Positions 12,574 through 21,257 of a stretch of DNA of 42,896 nt are shown in pieces; positions within the stretch are counted from its first letter, which is position 1, and each line of letters opens with the position of its first letter. The position numbers and the translations under genes are program-made. This stretch comes from a virus. The stretch spans positions 1-42,896 of the IMG/VR virus record IMGVR_UViG_3300046373_000086, one strand, 5' to 3'. Under the pieces are notes generated by a model, which saw only the letters and a list, made by a program, of their open reading frames with translations, did no database searches and was not told where the DNA came from.

Positions 12574-13133
12574 GTCGTTCCTGTTGAAATAAGTGTGCGT
12601 GATTGATTTTGAGTACCGAGTGTGTTATTACCGCTTACGCCTGATAGCGTTACTACATTGGCAGTTGCATCTGTTTTAACTACGTAAATGGTATATCCCG
12701 CAAATGTAACCGCCGATGGCAATGTTTGAGTATTATTACCGCTGGTAGCATCAACGCTTAATATTAATGATGCTGCCTTACCAGCACCAAAATCACCAGA
12801 CGCAATAGTATAGTTTGCCGTTTTGCTTAATGTATTCATGGGTGCAACTGCCGATGATACCGTCCACGATCTGTTTGTACTCAGATCCTGAGTGGTGCCG
12901 TTTATAGTCAGCGTAGTTGATTTATTAACAGCATCTGTTATACCATAACCAGTTATGGTTGTCGGAAGGTGTAACAGGTTATCAAAATAGCCGCTGATAG
13001 CTACCTGTGGTAGAAATGTCGGGCTGATCTGATTCATGAATGCGCTATCGACAAACAGCACTTTCATTTGTGGACGTTGTCCATAACAATGTATGCTGCA
13101 AATAAAACCTGCGATAAATAATAGTTTTTTCAT
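12558..13133 (-). CDS. Secreted fibre-like protein with Sec signal peptide (191 aa)
   Basis: The first 18 residues are a signal peptide (KKLLFIAGFICSIHCYG), with cleavage expected before Gln19. Bacteroidota signal peptidase I substrates favour Gln at +1. The mature part resembles tail-fibre or capping segments: ITGYGITDAVNKSTTLTING, a YTIASGDFGAGKA turn, and short beta repeats ending in a Thr-Trp. These shaft-like units occur at the tips of phage fibres. It starts one base after the 1043-aa fibre stop and overlaps the next gene by 16 nt. Confidence 0.65.
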   Translation of the reverse strand: MKKLLFIAGFICSIHCYGQRPQMKVLFVDSAFMNQISPTFLPQVAISGYFDNLLHLPTTITGYGITDAVNKSTTLTINGTTQDLSTNRSWTVSSAVAPMNTLSKTANYTIASGDFGAGKAASLILSVDATSGNNTQTLPSAVTFAGYTIYVVKTDATANVVTLSGVSGNNTLGTQNQSRTLISTGTTWINN

Positions 13134-13134
13134 A

Positions 13135-16100
13135 TCAATAACCTTCTAAAATAATGTACCCTGTTGTGGTAGCACCCGTAACCGTCACCGCCGTTGCGCT
13201 ATTCGCCGTCACAACACTCGAAGATAAACTACTCGTGCTGATAATGATTGGCGTTCTCACAAAAGCAGTGGGGAACGTATAAGATGCCGTACCGTTCAAT
13301 GCGTTCAAATATATGATAACTTTTTTAAATGATGAACCGCTGAAAGGTTCACTAAATACAGCATTCCCACTTGTACTGCCTGAAATAGTTGACTGAGCAG
13401 CCGACACATTCATCCCAGCAATTGTGTTAGTAGCATCAATTGTTTTGTTAGATATTGTTTGTGATGCATCTGTATTAACTATGGTTCTCCGCGTAGGGGT
13501 AGATGTTGTATATCGCAAATCAGTGCCATCAAATTCAATCGCACCTGCTTCCGCAGTGGTTAAGTTAACACCGGCAGTCAATTTTAAAGGTTGTGTGTTT
13601 GCTGTCGCTGTGCCTGCTGGCAACTTAAGCCAACCGCCATCTGTAGGGCTTGTGCCCAATGTCATGTGCCCATTGCCATATGTGGTTCTCTGAACCGTAG
13701 TATAATTGGTAAGCGATTCAGTTATGCCGGTTGCAGCCAATGCAGAGTTAGCATCCTTTGCCTTTGCCCTTAATTGAATACCAGTTCCTGTTGTTGCACT
13801 TGGCGACCCTTGTATTAAAATGCCGGCATTACCCGCAATGGTTGTTCTTGCGTTTATTAAAGGGGCTAATGCACCGCTTGTGCTACCGTTACTGGTCATT
13901 TCCAAAGTGCTTGTGCTGTCGGATGTCCTAAGCATTAAATGCGTTGAATTGCCTCTCCTAGCACCCAAATCAACATCAATATTACCATAGGTATAATGAT
14001 TACCAACACTATCTAATGTGGCCTGTGTTTTATAACCTTTATCAACAGCCTGATAAATGTATTTGCTGCCTGCTGCCTGTTGTAGTATTACCTTATCATT
14101 ATACCTGCTAATCACCTCCCTGGCTTCTGCAATGTGTTGATTGGGCGAATTATTTAGTGGCTTGCTTTCATAATTTCCTGTAATGGTGTTTAATATTTGT
14201 GGTGCGCTAAATGAGGTGGGGCAAGTATTTGTATTTCCGTTGCTGGTATTTATGAAGAATTGGTAAATCCAAGCCTGTTCGATGAATTGAAAACTTGCCA
14301 GTGTTGGATTTGGATTAGCGGGTGTACGCTCACCATAATTAACCATATACCGCGCAGTGTCAATCTTAATTATCGTAGGGTAGCCGTACTGGCTTTGTAG
14401 ACTGGAATAGTATGGGCGCAGGTAACTGGTAAGCCTATAGCCATTTGGGTTGCTGATTACTTCCGATAAAGCATTTGCATAAACATAGATGCTATCAGCC
14501 CCCTGCAAACCGTTTGTTCTGTTCCGAGTAGGAGCAACAACCAATAATAAGTCTTTTACACTATCGTAATAGAACCCGGGACCTGTACTAAGATTTTTAC
14601 CATATGCTAAGTTCGTGAGAGCAGGTGTCGAGAATGTTGAACCGCCATCGGTAGACACAGATTGATACCAACCACGACCCCCGATTGTACTTCTGTATAT
14701 CCCTAAAACAGTATTAGTGCCTACCGTTTGAAAATATGGCTCGACAAAAGTCTGCCCCGAATATTTTAACCCCTCGCTTGTCCAGGTCACACCGTCTGTA
14801 GTGCTTAACCACTCGCAGCTATCTCCCGAATATATAGATACGTATGTTTTTGAACCTATTTTAAATAAATCCCCATACGGTGCTGATAATGGCACTACAC
14901 TCAACAATGTTGTTACCTTAATCAAAGTACTCCATGTTTGCCCGTTATTGTCAGAGTAAACGAAGCCCATATATTTGGTATCACTGGTTACCTTGTCGGC
15001 TCCACGCAACCAAACTACCATCCTGTTACCCACTAATCCGGCTACATGATTGCGCTCATCTATACCAAGACTATCCCTTACTTTTTTAAATCCCGACCAA
15101 GTGCCACCATGGTAGGACTTACGCATGAAAATACCTTCTTTATTGAAGTTTCCTACATGTGACCCCGCACTATCTATGCGAACGAATTGAAAAACAGTGT
15201 CCGATTTTAAAACATTTCTCGCCTCGCTTGTATGGCTAATTGTACCTGTTGGGAAGTTGGCGTCTACGCATATTTGCTGGAATTTTGTTTTTATAGGTTT
15301 TTTTACATACGTGTTTGATATAGTGGCGCTATCTGGTCGTGATGTTATATCTCTAAGCCTAACTGCATCATTTAGATCCGTTGGTGTTACTGGTATCGTA
15401 ACGTGATCACCTGTTAGTTGTAGCGTTTTGGTTGAGGCTATTGTAGTTATAGATGTATTTGCGTTTATAGCAAGCGTATTGCCCACATTACCTAATACTA
15501 AATCAGTAGGTGACATGTGAAAATTGCGACCATCTGTTGCATACATATTTACGCTACCGTAATTATATACACTAAAATTACCACCTGATGGATTACCAAC
15601 TAATAAAGTTCCCACATTGCCAGTTCCATTTATTTTAAATGATGCGCTCTGAGTACTATCGGTTTGATTTATTATTGACTTATATAACCCACTATCTACG
15701 GCTCCAAATGCCAAACTATCAGCATATTTTTTTGTGATATAGCTATTAGCCGTTGGATTAAAAGATACTCCGGCAGTATCGAATTGCAATCCCTTGCCAT
15801 CATAAGTTTTAATAAACACTCCTGAGTTATTAAATTGAAGTCTGTTAAGTGCATCTGTTGGGTTGCCATCTGGTCTGTGCAGCAGCGTTAAATTAGTTCC
15901 ACCACCAGACCCATTACCCTGTACTAAGGCATAACCGGCTGTAAAAGGATCTAAATATAATGAGTAAAAACCAGATGGCGTATATCCTCCCTGTACGTTA
16001 CCTACAGACCATGTATTGATATTCTGGAACTGGTTAATACCATATATTGCCCCGTAGTACTTTGATAAGTATTTATTGGTAGGCATAAAATAGTACTTAT

Positions 16101-16266
16101 TGTTAATAAATGCCTGTGGTATTAAATCACCGCCAAAATATGAATATCGCCATTGAGGTGTTACGCTTGTACTCGGTGTTATTAATGTTGTGTCCTTCAC
16201 GGCAGGCAGTTGCGCAAATGCCGATATGGGTAGGATTAGGTATAGAAAAAGTATGAGTTTCTTCAT
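13135..16266 (-). CDS. Large fibre-like protein with signal peptide and sialidase Asp-box domain (1043 aa)
   Basis: Residues 1-18 are a clear Sec signal peptide ([16 protein letters not shown]) with cleavage before Gln19. Residues 20-320 are a fibre-like shaft. About 330-700 form a beta-propeller-like domain with Asp-boxes at 438-445 (SDNNGQTW), 488-495 (STTDGVTW) and 538-545 (STDGGSTF), the mark of sialidase/BNR folds that bind or cut surface glycans. The end, about 760-1043, has fibre repeats such as [13 protein letters not shown] and a beta-sandwich tip. Known tail fibres rarely carry a signal peptide. It may be a receptor-binding fibre that is exported, or a cell-surface protein. It heads the operon that runs to 10243. 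Confidence 0.75.
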   Translation of the reverse strand: MKKLILFLYLILPISAFAQLPAVKDTTLITPSTSVTPQWRYSYFGGDLIPQAFINNKYYFMPTNKYLSKYYGAIYGINQFQNINTWSVGNVQGGYTPSGFYSLYLDPFTAGYALVQGNGSGGGTNLTLLHRPDGNPTDALNRLQFNNSGVFIKTYDGKGLQFDTAGVSFNPTANSYITKKYADSLAFGAVDSGLYKSIINQTDSTQSASFKINGTGNVGTLLVGNPSGGNFSVYNYGSVNMYATDGRNFHMSPTDLVLGNVGNTLAINANTSITTIASTKTLQLTGDHVTIPVTPTDLNDAVRLRDITSRPDSATISNTYVKKPIKTKFQQICVDANFPTGTISHTSEARNVLKSDTVFQFVRIDSAGSHVGNFNKEGIFMRKSYHGGTWSGFKKVRDSLGIDERNHVAGLVGNRMVVWLRGADKVTSDTKYMGFVYSDNNGQTWSTLIKVTTLLSVVPLSAPYGDLFKIGSKTYVSIYSGDSCEWLSTTDGVTWTSEGLKYSGQTFVEPYFQTVGTNTVLGIYRSTIGGRGWYQSVSTDGGSTFSTPALTNLAYGKNLSTGPGFYYDSVKDLLLVVAPTRNRTNGLQGADSIYVYANALSEVISNPNGYRLTSYLRPYYSSLQSQYGYPTIIKIDTARYMVNYGERTPANPNPTLASFQFIEQAWIYQFFINTSNGNTNTCPTSFSAPQILNTITGNYESKPLNNSPNQHIAEAREVISRYNDKVILQQAAGSKYIYQAVDKGYKTQATLDSVGNHYTYGNIDVDLGARRGNSTHLMLRTSDSTSTLEMTSNGSTSGALAPLINARTTIAGNAGILIQGSPSATTGTGIQLRAKAKDANSALAATGITESLTNYTTVQRTTYGNGHMTLGTSPTDGGWLKLPAGTATANTQPLKLTAGVNLTTAEAGAIEFDGTDLRYTTSTPTRRTIVNTDASQTISNKTIDATNTIAGMNVSAAQSTISGSTSGNAVFSEPFSGSSFKKVIIYLNALNGTASYTFPTAFVRTPIIISTSSLSSSVVTANSATAVTVTGATTTGYIILEGY

Positions 16267-16270
16267 AGGC

Positions 16271-16278
16271 TAAAGATA
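16271..16278 (-). promoter_or_regulatory. TATCTTTA box before the fibre operon
   Basis: TATCTTTA on the minus strand differs from the -7 consensus only in its last base and lies 4 nt before the ATG at 16266. It is the only candidate in the 102-bp divergent region, since P2 faces the other way. No -33 TTTG is found at the right distance. Confidence 0.35.
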
Positions 16279-16313
16279 GTCTAAAAAATAAAATAAAAAA
16301 AATGCAAAATAAA

Positions 16314-16345
16314 TTTGGATATATGATTTACATTGCGTTACTTTG
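16314..16345 (+). promoter_or_regulatory. Rightward promoter of island C (P2)
   Basis: TTTG (16314-16317), a 20-nt spacer ending in GCG, and TTACTTTG (16338-16345) match the Bacteroidota consensus with one mismatch. In front lies AAATAAATTTG, as at P1 and PL. The ATG of the first gene follows at 16369, giving a leader of about 15 nt. Confidence 0.6.
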
Positions 16346-16368
16346 TTATACAATAAACAAACAGATAT

Positions 16369-16617
16369 ATGAAACCAGAAATAACCATCGAAAACGAAAC
16401 AGTAAAATCAGTAACTATCTTGATTGAAGGTGACAAAATAGAAAAAGCTGTTATCCTTAAAAAAGATCTTGTTGAATATGCTGTAGATAACGGCATGAAC
16501 ATATTAGAAATGTGTAACGCTGATTGTACCGATATGGACGAGGTTGAACTGGATGCCGCAACTTACGTAAACGACAATCTTTTAGATGTAGCAAAAGAAT
16601 ATTATTTCGCAGCTTAA
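16369..16617 (+). CDS. Small acidic hypothetical protein (82 aa), first gene of island C
   Basis: An acidic protein with an N-terminal run of alternating hydrophobic residues (ITIENETVKSVTILIEG), likely beta strands, then a helix and a Cys/Asp-rich region (MCNADCTDMDEVELD). Net charge is strongly negative. That resembles DNA mimics and other small phage inhibitors in composition, but there is no motif to name it. It is the first gene after promoter P2. Confidence 0.62.
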   Translation: MKPEITIENETVKSVTILIEGDKIEKAVILKKDLVEYAVDNGMNILEMCNADCTDMDEVELDAATYVNDNLLDVAKEYYFAA

Positions 16618-16619
16618 TT

Positions 16620-16763
16620 ATGACAACAGAACAATTAGAGTGCATGTATCAAAAAGCTTATAGTAAGCAACTGCACTGCATGAAATTAAAAGACAGTGTG
16701 AACTTTTGGAGATTTACACTTATAGCAAACAGAATATTAACCGCTAAACTTGGCAAAATATGA
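16620..16763 (+). CDS. Small hypothetical protein (47 aa)
   Basis: Starts two bases after the previous stop and shares ATGA with the next gene. A helical, basic peptide with two Cys (LECMYQKAYSKQLHC) and a C-terminal amphipathic helix (FWRFTLIANRILTAKLG). Coupling on both sides supports it. No known family. Confidence 0.55.
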   Translation: MTTEQLECMYQKAYSKQLHCMKLKDSVNFWRFTLIANRILTAKLGKI

Positions 16764-16921
16764 AAGAACCAAAATATACCGCAAGTCTAAATGTTCGCAT
16801 CGAACCATCGGACAAATCAAACGCTAAGATGTTAGCAGAATTACATAACAGAGGCGAAGCAGATATGTACCGCCTTATTTTTAAAACTGGCTTAAAAGCC
16901 TTAACAATCAATCAAAAATGA
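16760..16921 (+). CDS. Possible ribbon-helix-helix protein (53 aa)
   Basis: The pattern ASLNVRIEPSDKSNAKMLAELHNRG then EADMYRLIFKTGLKAL fits a ribbon-helix-helix fold: a short strand with VRI, a first helix, a Gly turn, and a second helix. Such small dimers bind DNA through the paired strands and often repress their own operon. It is coupled by ATGA on both sides. It is the only DNA-binding regulator candidate on the three islands, so it may act on the shared promoter block; that is inference. Confidence 0.5.
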   Translation: MKEPKYTASLNVRIEPSDKSNAKMLAELHNRGEADMYRLIFKTGLKALTINQK

Positions 16922-17037
16922 AAAACTTACTAATCAACCTCCAAAACGGACACAACGCCACACAGGTAAAAACCTTTTGCGTGCTGTTTATCGTGTTCAT
17001 GTCGCTTTACATAGGCTGCGGAAATATTAAATTATAG
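16918..17037 (+). CDS. Single-span membrane peptide (39 aa)
   Basis: Coupled to the gene before by ATGA. A polar head of 16 residues is followed by one hydrophobic span (TFCVLFIVFMSLYIGCG). It resembles the 40-aa peptide of island A in size and layout. Function unknown. Confidence 0.5.
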   Translation: MKNLLINLQNGHNATQVKTFCVLFIVFMSLYIGCGNIKL

Positions 17038-17064
17038 AGAGATGAAAAAATATACACTGCCAAG

Positions 17065-17454
17065 ATGAAACTAATAAACCCAAAAATATCTATCCTGATA
17101 AATAGTGACAGGACAACTATTGAATTTCACGATGATGCAAGTAGTATAACTTTTTTACGAGCCGTGTTGTCACCTGCACAAACAGTTCAGGCATTAAGCA
17201 GGTTGTCATATACAGACTGTGAAGTTGAGTTAATTAAGATCGACCGCGTTGGTAAGGTAATGACCCATAAAAAGCATTCTTTTGAGATACCAAAAGAAAT
17301 AAAACATCAACGTGATGTCTCTAAATTAATCTCCTTGTGCGAGGCAACAAAACCCGATGGATGGGTTAGTGATAACAATTTTAGCTCACAGGACACATTC
17401 TTTTCTAAGGATGGTAAAGACTACGCACAAACAACAATCAGGCAATGGGTTTAA
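17065..17454 (+). CDS. Hypothetical protein (129 aa)
   Basis: An alpha/beta protein with strands at the start (ISILINSDRTTIEFHDD), an LSPAQTVQALSRLSYTDCEVEL segment that reads helix then strand, and a basic loop (VGKVMTHKKHSF). The ending is Asp/Ser-rich and aromatic. I have seen similar sequences beside small zinc-ribbon proteins in phages, without function. No signal or membrane segment. Confidence 0.6.
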   Translation: MKLINPKISILINSDRTTIEFHDDASSITFLRAVLSPAQTVQALSRLSYTDCEVELIKIDRVGKVMTHKKHSFEIPKEIKHQRDVSKLISLCEATKPDGWVSDNNFSSQDTFFSKDGKDYAQTTIRQWV

Positions 17455-17490
17455 CTCCTAACCCCCTTAACGAATTTAAAGTAAGAGATT

Positions 17491-17658
17491 ATGAAAAAGA
17501 TAAAGTTTGCTGTTGCCTATTCATTATGGGACGAGGGTGATGTCTTAACGGACTTCAAGGGTAACGGGTTCTATAAAGAATATGAATCAGACGAATTTGG
17601 ACTTAGCCAATTATACGTAGATAAGCTGTTGGCATGTTCAGAAGTTGTATATTTTTAA
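17491..17658 (+). CDS. Small acidic hypothetical protein (55 aa)
   Basis: The ATG follows AGTAAGAGATT. The sequence starts with a hydrophobic strand (KKIKFAVAYSLW) and continues with Asp/Glu and aromatic residues (FKGNGFYKEYESDEFG). It resembles small folded phage proteins with acidic surface. No family recognised. Confidence 0.55.
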   Translation: MKKIKFAVAYSLWDEGDVLTDFKGNGFYKEYESDEFGLSQLYVDKLLACSEVVYF

Positions 17659-17684
17659 CTAACCCATTATAAAGTAACGGAGAT

Positions 17685-18013
17685 ATGAAAGAATTTAAAG
17701 GAACAAAAGGCGAGTGGGAATATGCTGTCAGAACAAGCAAAAAAGGTTCAACTCGCATTATGGCCATCATACCAAAATATTATGGGAAAGACGTTTAGAA
17801 ACAGAACTTATAACTGGGTATATAAACGATGATGACTGTTGTGTTGCTACATGCTGCAAAGTAGAAGAACATGCTAATGCAAAATTAATTTCAACCGCTC
17901 CAGATTTGCTTGATGTTTGCTTAAAAATACAAGAATGGGGTGGAAGTATGGGCACAGAAATAGATTCCTTATTGCAAGCCGCCGTTACCAAAGCCCTCTC
18001 ACTAAACAATTAA
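17685..18013 (+). pseudogene. Phage gene split by a -1 frame change (about 109 aa)
   Basis: From ATG 17685 (after ACGGAGAT) the frame codes FKGTKGEWEYA and RIMAIIPKYYGK, and stops at 17798. In the -1 frame coding sequence continues with LETELITGYINDDD, then HANAKLISTAPDLLD, a signature of a common phage family, and ends at 18013. The N-terminal part fits the same family, where both halves are one protein. Restoring one G or A in GGGAAAG near 17784-17790 joins them. No slippery heptamer fits the frame, so a homopolymer indel is more likely, real or from sequencing. A reading from an internal ATG at 17714 gives an unlike N-terminus. Confidence 0.6.
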
Positions 18014-18025
18014 ATAAAGAAGATT

Positions 18026-18112
18026 ATGACCTCAATTAACCAGCTATTAACTTTTGCATTTGGCATGTTATTTAACACAGCCATTGCTATAATTATAAAT
18101 TTTAAAAAATGA
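18026..18112 (+). CDS. Tiny membrane peptide (28 aa)
   Basis: One hydrophobic helix (LLTFAFGMLFNTAIAIIINF) with a short basic end. Its stop shares ATGA with the next gene, and a purine-rich AAGAAGATT precedes its start. Short, but coupled; resembles the other one-span peptides of the islands. Confidence 0.42.
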   Translation: MTSINQLLTFAFGMLFNTAIAIIINFKK

Positions 18113-18267
18113 CTGCCAATCAAAAATACCAAAAGGAAAGAGCGAAAGAGCAGGCAGATCGGGTTAAGATAGCAGTAAAATGGGCTGAAGTTTGTTTTAG
18201 ATATCCAAATTCGGCCGCTATGAGAATGTACCCCGATAGACAACACAAACGCTTACAATTAATTTAA
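18109..18267 (+). CDS. Small basic hypothetical protein (52 aa)
   Basis: A strongly basic, helical protein: a first helix rich in Lys, Arg, Glu and Gln (YQKERAKEQADRVKIAVKWAE) is followed by an RYPNSAAMRMYPDRQHKR tail. It could bind nucleic acid. The start overlaps the previous stop as ATGA. Confidence 0.5.
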   Translation: MTANQKYQKERAKEQADRVKIAVKWAEVCFRYPNSAAMRMYPDRQHKRLQLI

Positions 18268-18275
18268 AAGAAGAA

Positions 18276-18575
18276 ATGTATTACGACAAGATAAATGAAA
18301 CAGAGCCGGTTATAAGGAAGTCGCATCATTGCGCGGGGTGTGGTGTTAAATATCCCATAGGTACGAAAATGGTTAACACCGTTGGTAAGTTTGATGGTCA
18401 ACTACAAAATAGCTATTGGTGTTACCCGTGTAATAACTTTTTAAGAGAACACTGGCAGGATTTAGAAGAAGGAATTGCTATGGGAGATGTTTTTGAATTT
18501 CCCGACTACAAAGAATATAGGGAGCAGTATAATGATAAAAATGGACTTATTGACCCTTTAACCACAACTATTTAA
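18276..18575 (+). CDS. Zinc-ribbon protein (99 aa)
   Basis: Two Cys pairs, CAGC at about residues 19-22 and CYPC at about 49-52, frame a beta hairpin (PIGTKMVNTVGKFDG), the layout of small phage zinc ribbons that resemble the HxCxxC heads of other unknown families. The C-terminal part is acidic and aromatic. It lies 8 nt after the previous stop. Likely binds zinc and a protein or nucleic acid partner; not proven. Confidence 0.65.
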   Translation: MYYDKINETEPVIRKSHHCAGCGVKYPIGTKMVNTVGKFDGQLQNSYWCYPCNNFLREHWQDLEEGIAMGDVFEFPDYKEYREQYNDKNGLIDPLTTTI

Positions 18576-18587
18576 CTTTTTAAGAAA

Positions 18588-18893
18588 ATGAAAATCAACA
18601 ACCAAACAGTACAAGAAACTTTTAGCTATACAAATGTAATAGTTGAAAAGAATGAACCCGAATTAATACTGCCAACATCTTTGCCTGTAATACTTAATTA
18701 CGATTTAACTGCCGTTATAGGGATAGCCAGACCGCGTTATTTAAACGGCGGTATATTATGCAATATCGATGTATTTAGAGATTGCAAAGGCTTATACCCC
18801 GGGATTTGCTTTAACACACATCCCGATAGTAAAATGCTGTATCTGTCATTGGGCACAGATGCAAATATTGACACAACAATAACACCGTTATAA
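18588..18893 (+). CDS. Hypothetical beta-rich protein (101 aa), last gene of island C
   Basis: Mostly short strands, with LPVILNYDLTAVIGIARPRY in the middle and a Cys-containing loop (DCKGLYPGIC). No membrane segment or motif recognised. It ends 43 nt before the stop of the convergent tail operon, with a possible folded element in between. Confidence 0.55.
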   Translation: MKINNQTVQETFSYTNVIVEKNEPELILPTSLPVILNYDLTAVIGIARPRYLNGGILCNIDVFRDCKGLYPGICFNTHPDSKMLYLSLGTDANIDTTITPL

Positions 18894-18895
18894 TT

Positions 18896-18936
18896 AGCCG
18901 TTCCATAGGGCATCATGCACAGAAGTCGGCTGCCCT
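18896..18936. terminator. Folded element between convergent operons, possible pseudoknot terminator
   Basis: AGCCG (18896-18900) can pair with CGGCT (18927-18931), and AGGGCA (18907-18912) with TGCCCT (18931-18936). The two stems interleave and share one base, giving either two competing hairpins or an H-type pseudoknot. It lies between the stops of island C and the tail operon, where a terminator is expected, but there is no long T run. Confidence 0.4.
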
Positions 18937-19377
18937 TTATAAAGCATAAACCGTAAACATAAACTTATCTGCGAACTTCCCATTCTCATCGGGCGCACCA
19001 TATATATCAACCCGATTAACGGTCGTATAAGTGTTGTCTACCCATAGCGTTTGATAAGTCATAGTAGCCCCGTTGGTGTCTGAAAAATAAGCTCCACCTG
19101 AAATAGGCAATAGTATTTCAAACTTTATTCCAAACTTATCATTAAATCGGGCAGGCAGGCTAAAAGACTTTGGCATGTTATCCCCTGGATTAACGAAGTC
19201 GATATAAGGTGCTACCGATGGTGTTATTACCTCGTTTAAGTTATCTTTGGTAACATAATCAGTACCATCTAAATCCGCAATAGGATAAAACCCCTCGTTG
19301 GAAAGTATATTTCCTAACACTGTTCTTTCTCCGCTTTCGGATCTAATTCTATTAGCCTGTACAGTTACCTTTGTCAT
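18937..19377 (-). CDS. Tail-tip associated protein (146 aa)
   Basis: The last gene of the tail operon. It begins with a short head (TKVTVQANRIRSESGERTVLGN), then a beta-rich domain with repeated Asp, Asn, Gly and aromatic residues (DFVNPGDNMPKSFSLPARFNDKFG). No catalytic motif. Its start is coupled by TAATG to the 550-aa tail gene. By position it is a tail-tip, fibre-attachment or receptor-binding part. Confidence 0.58.
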   Translation of the reverse strand: MTKVTVQANRIRSESGERTVLGNILSNEGFYPIADLDGTDYVTKDNLNEVITPSVAPYIDFVNPGDNMPKSFSLPARFNDKFGIKFEILLPISGGAYFSDTNGATMTYQTLWVDNTYTTVNRVDIYGAPDENGKFADKFMFTVYAL

Positions 19378-21029
19378 TAGTTGATTGCTAAAAATGGAAG
19401 TTCATAAATAGATTTAGGCCTAATGTCTAAAGGTGTAGCATCGCCCAGCGGGAATGATATGCCGGATATTTGGGTTATATTACCTGGAGCCTTTGCGGTC
19501 TCATAACTGTTGCCTACTTGCCTTGATCTGGCAACATGATCTGTTTCGTTTGGTCCCTGATCGCCACCCGATGCGTTCACATAGCTGGCAAATAAACCTA
19601 CTCCTGAATTTGGTAGGTTTGTCTTTGCAATTAATTTTGAATTTGATCCGACAGCAGAGCCCAAAAGAGCTATATTTGATATGCCAACAAATATAGAATA
19701 ACTATCCATTAAATTTGGCGTTCCGTTACGACCGTCACATATTGCGCAATTTGAGTAACCCGTATTAGGCTTCCCTAATCCGCTCGCTAAATCAAACGAT
19801 GCTTCTAATTCGCCGTCTGCAATCTCTAAAAAAGAACCTCTAAAGTTCTTAGGAAATAATTGAGCACCATCAGTTGATATATTTATATTCGGTTCATCAT
19901 CCTGATCGAAAATAACAAATAGATTAAGCTGTGCCCCTGCTATACCAGTAATATAAACAGGTGTGTCACTATCGAAAAAATGATGTATAATTAGAGTATA
20001 TGTTTCATCATCGGCGGTTACATCGGCGGTTGCTATTTCTGCCCCCCCATCTGTTGTGCCTATATTTATGGTAAAAGCATCAAGGCCTTTATTAATCAAA
20101 TCTACCCTACGTAAATTAGTATTAACTCTGAACGAACCATTAATTGTTCTGTTTACGGCGTTATCTATCCATTGCAGCCGTTTAGTAATTATTGTATATA
20201 AACCGTCTGCCATATCACCGCTTTTTAATCGTTGCAAAAAAAAATTCTCTACAGGTATAATATCTATTGATGCTATACCGTATGCGTAACCGTCAACCCT
20301 TTGTATCTCTAACTTTGCTCCTGTTGTTTTTTCATAGTAAACACTATCAATTTGCTTTTCGTCAACGTTTAATACCCAATTAAGCAAGTTTAAAGCCCAA
20401 TCTGGTAGGTATTGTGTAGTAAGTTTAAATTGTTTAAAGGGAATGCTATTTAGTTGGGTAGCGTTATGCATCTCATCAATATACAATTCATCTTCAAACT
20501 GTGGGGTAAACTCCCGTATTTGTGCTTCTAAACGCGTGTTAAATGTTATGCCTGTTTCAAATACAACTGAGTAGTTATTAAAACTATTTTTATACTCAAA
20601 TAATACTGTCTCAGGCCATTTATTCGCAGTTTGCCAGGCTTGTGATTGGTAAATATTTAATACCGAATCATCATCTACAAAACTTATCTCAGCGTAAAAG
20701 AACCCGTTGCCATAATCACTAAAATCAAATTCAGCCTCGTAAACCTTAAATGTCTGGTTTTGTATATTGCTTACTTTTTCAACAGGTAAAATTGTAGCAA
20801 CCGAGATGCGCGTGCCTAATTTGTAAACGGTTATAGTTACATCTGGGTAATCGGACAGATATTGTATTTTTGTATCGTCGCCAAATTCCCATTTTTGATA
20901 GTAGCATCCGTTTACCGTTCTTGCTGTTGGTTGCAAATCAAACGGTATCGTGTTATACTTATAGGCAAATTCTTTAATCTGCCTGAATGGCATCGGGTTA
21001 GCCTGAGATATGAGGAATGTTTTTGCCAT
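19377..21029 (-). CDS. Tail-tip/baseplate protein with collar-like C-terminus (550 aa)
   Basis: The N-terminal half alternates beta strands with aromatic and acidic turns. The last 130 residues look like a tail-collar or fibre-tip segment: a SYSIFVGISNIALLG run, then Gly/Asn-rich loops, a VARSRQVGNSYETAK stretch and a LDIRPKSIYEL ending similar to the NRPP-type end of collar domains. The gene lies after the tape measure and Dit-like genes and is coupled on both sides by TAATG. Likely a tail spike, hub or adhesin; exact role unknown. Confidence 0.62.
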   Translation of the reverse strand: MAKTFLISQANPMPFRQIKEFAYKYNTIPFDLQPTARTVNGCYYQKWEFGDDTKIQYLSDYPDVTITVYKLGTRISVATILPVEKVSNIQNQTFKVYEAEFDFSDYGNGFFYAEISFVDDDSVLNIYQSQAWQTANKWPETVLFEYKNSFNNYSVVFETGITFNTRLEAQIREFTPQFEDELYIDEMHNATQLNSIPFKQFKLTTQYLPDWALNLLNWVLNVDEKQIDSVYYEKTTGAKLEIQRVDGYAYGIASIDIIPVENFFLQRLKSGDMADGLYTIITKRLQWIDNAVNRTINGSFRVNTNLRRVDLINKGLDAFTINIGTTDGGAEIATADVTADDETYTLIIHHFFDSDTPVYITGIAGAQLNLFVIFDQDDEPNINISTDGAQLFPKNFRGSFLEIADGELEASFDLASGLGKPNTGYSNCAICDGRNGTPNLMDSYSIFVGISNIALLGSAVGSNSKLIAKTNLPNSGVGLFASYVNASGGDQGPNETDHVARSRQVGNSYETAKAPGNITQISGISFPLGDATPLDIRPKSIYELPFLAIN

Positions 21030-21253
21030 TAAAGTAACGGTATCAATTCTTTTAGTTTTTCATTTGCTAATTGTATAACATCGGCATTTACAAGCATCCC
21101 ATTACTAACCAAATCGGAAAGCGCCTGCACCTTTAAAGATACATTGTCGCCTAATTTTTTTTGTAATCGAGTTGCTTCTTTTAATTTAGCAATCATTAAA
21201 TCGCATTGCTCTAAGGCTTCCTTAGTCACAATTTCGTCTATCTTCGTCGTCAT
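21029..21253 (-). CDS. Small coiled-coil protein of the tail operon (74 aa)
   Basis: A wholly helical protein with heptad repeats (EALEQCDLMIAKLKEATRLQKKLG), and a second helix after an Asn-Gly turn. Coupled to the 550-aa gene by TAATG. It may be a chaperone or a short structural piece for the tail tip. A hairpin terminator and a -7-like box lie directly upstream. Confidence 0.6.
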   Translation of the reverse strand: MTTKIDEIVTKEALEQCDLMIAKLKEATRLQKKLGDNVSLKVQALSDLVSNGMLVNADVIQLANEKLKELIPLL

Positions 21254-21257
21254 GGTG

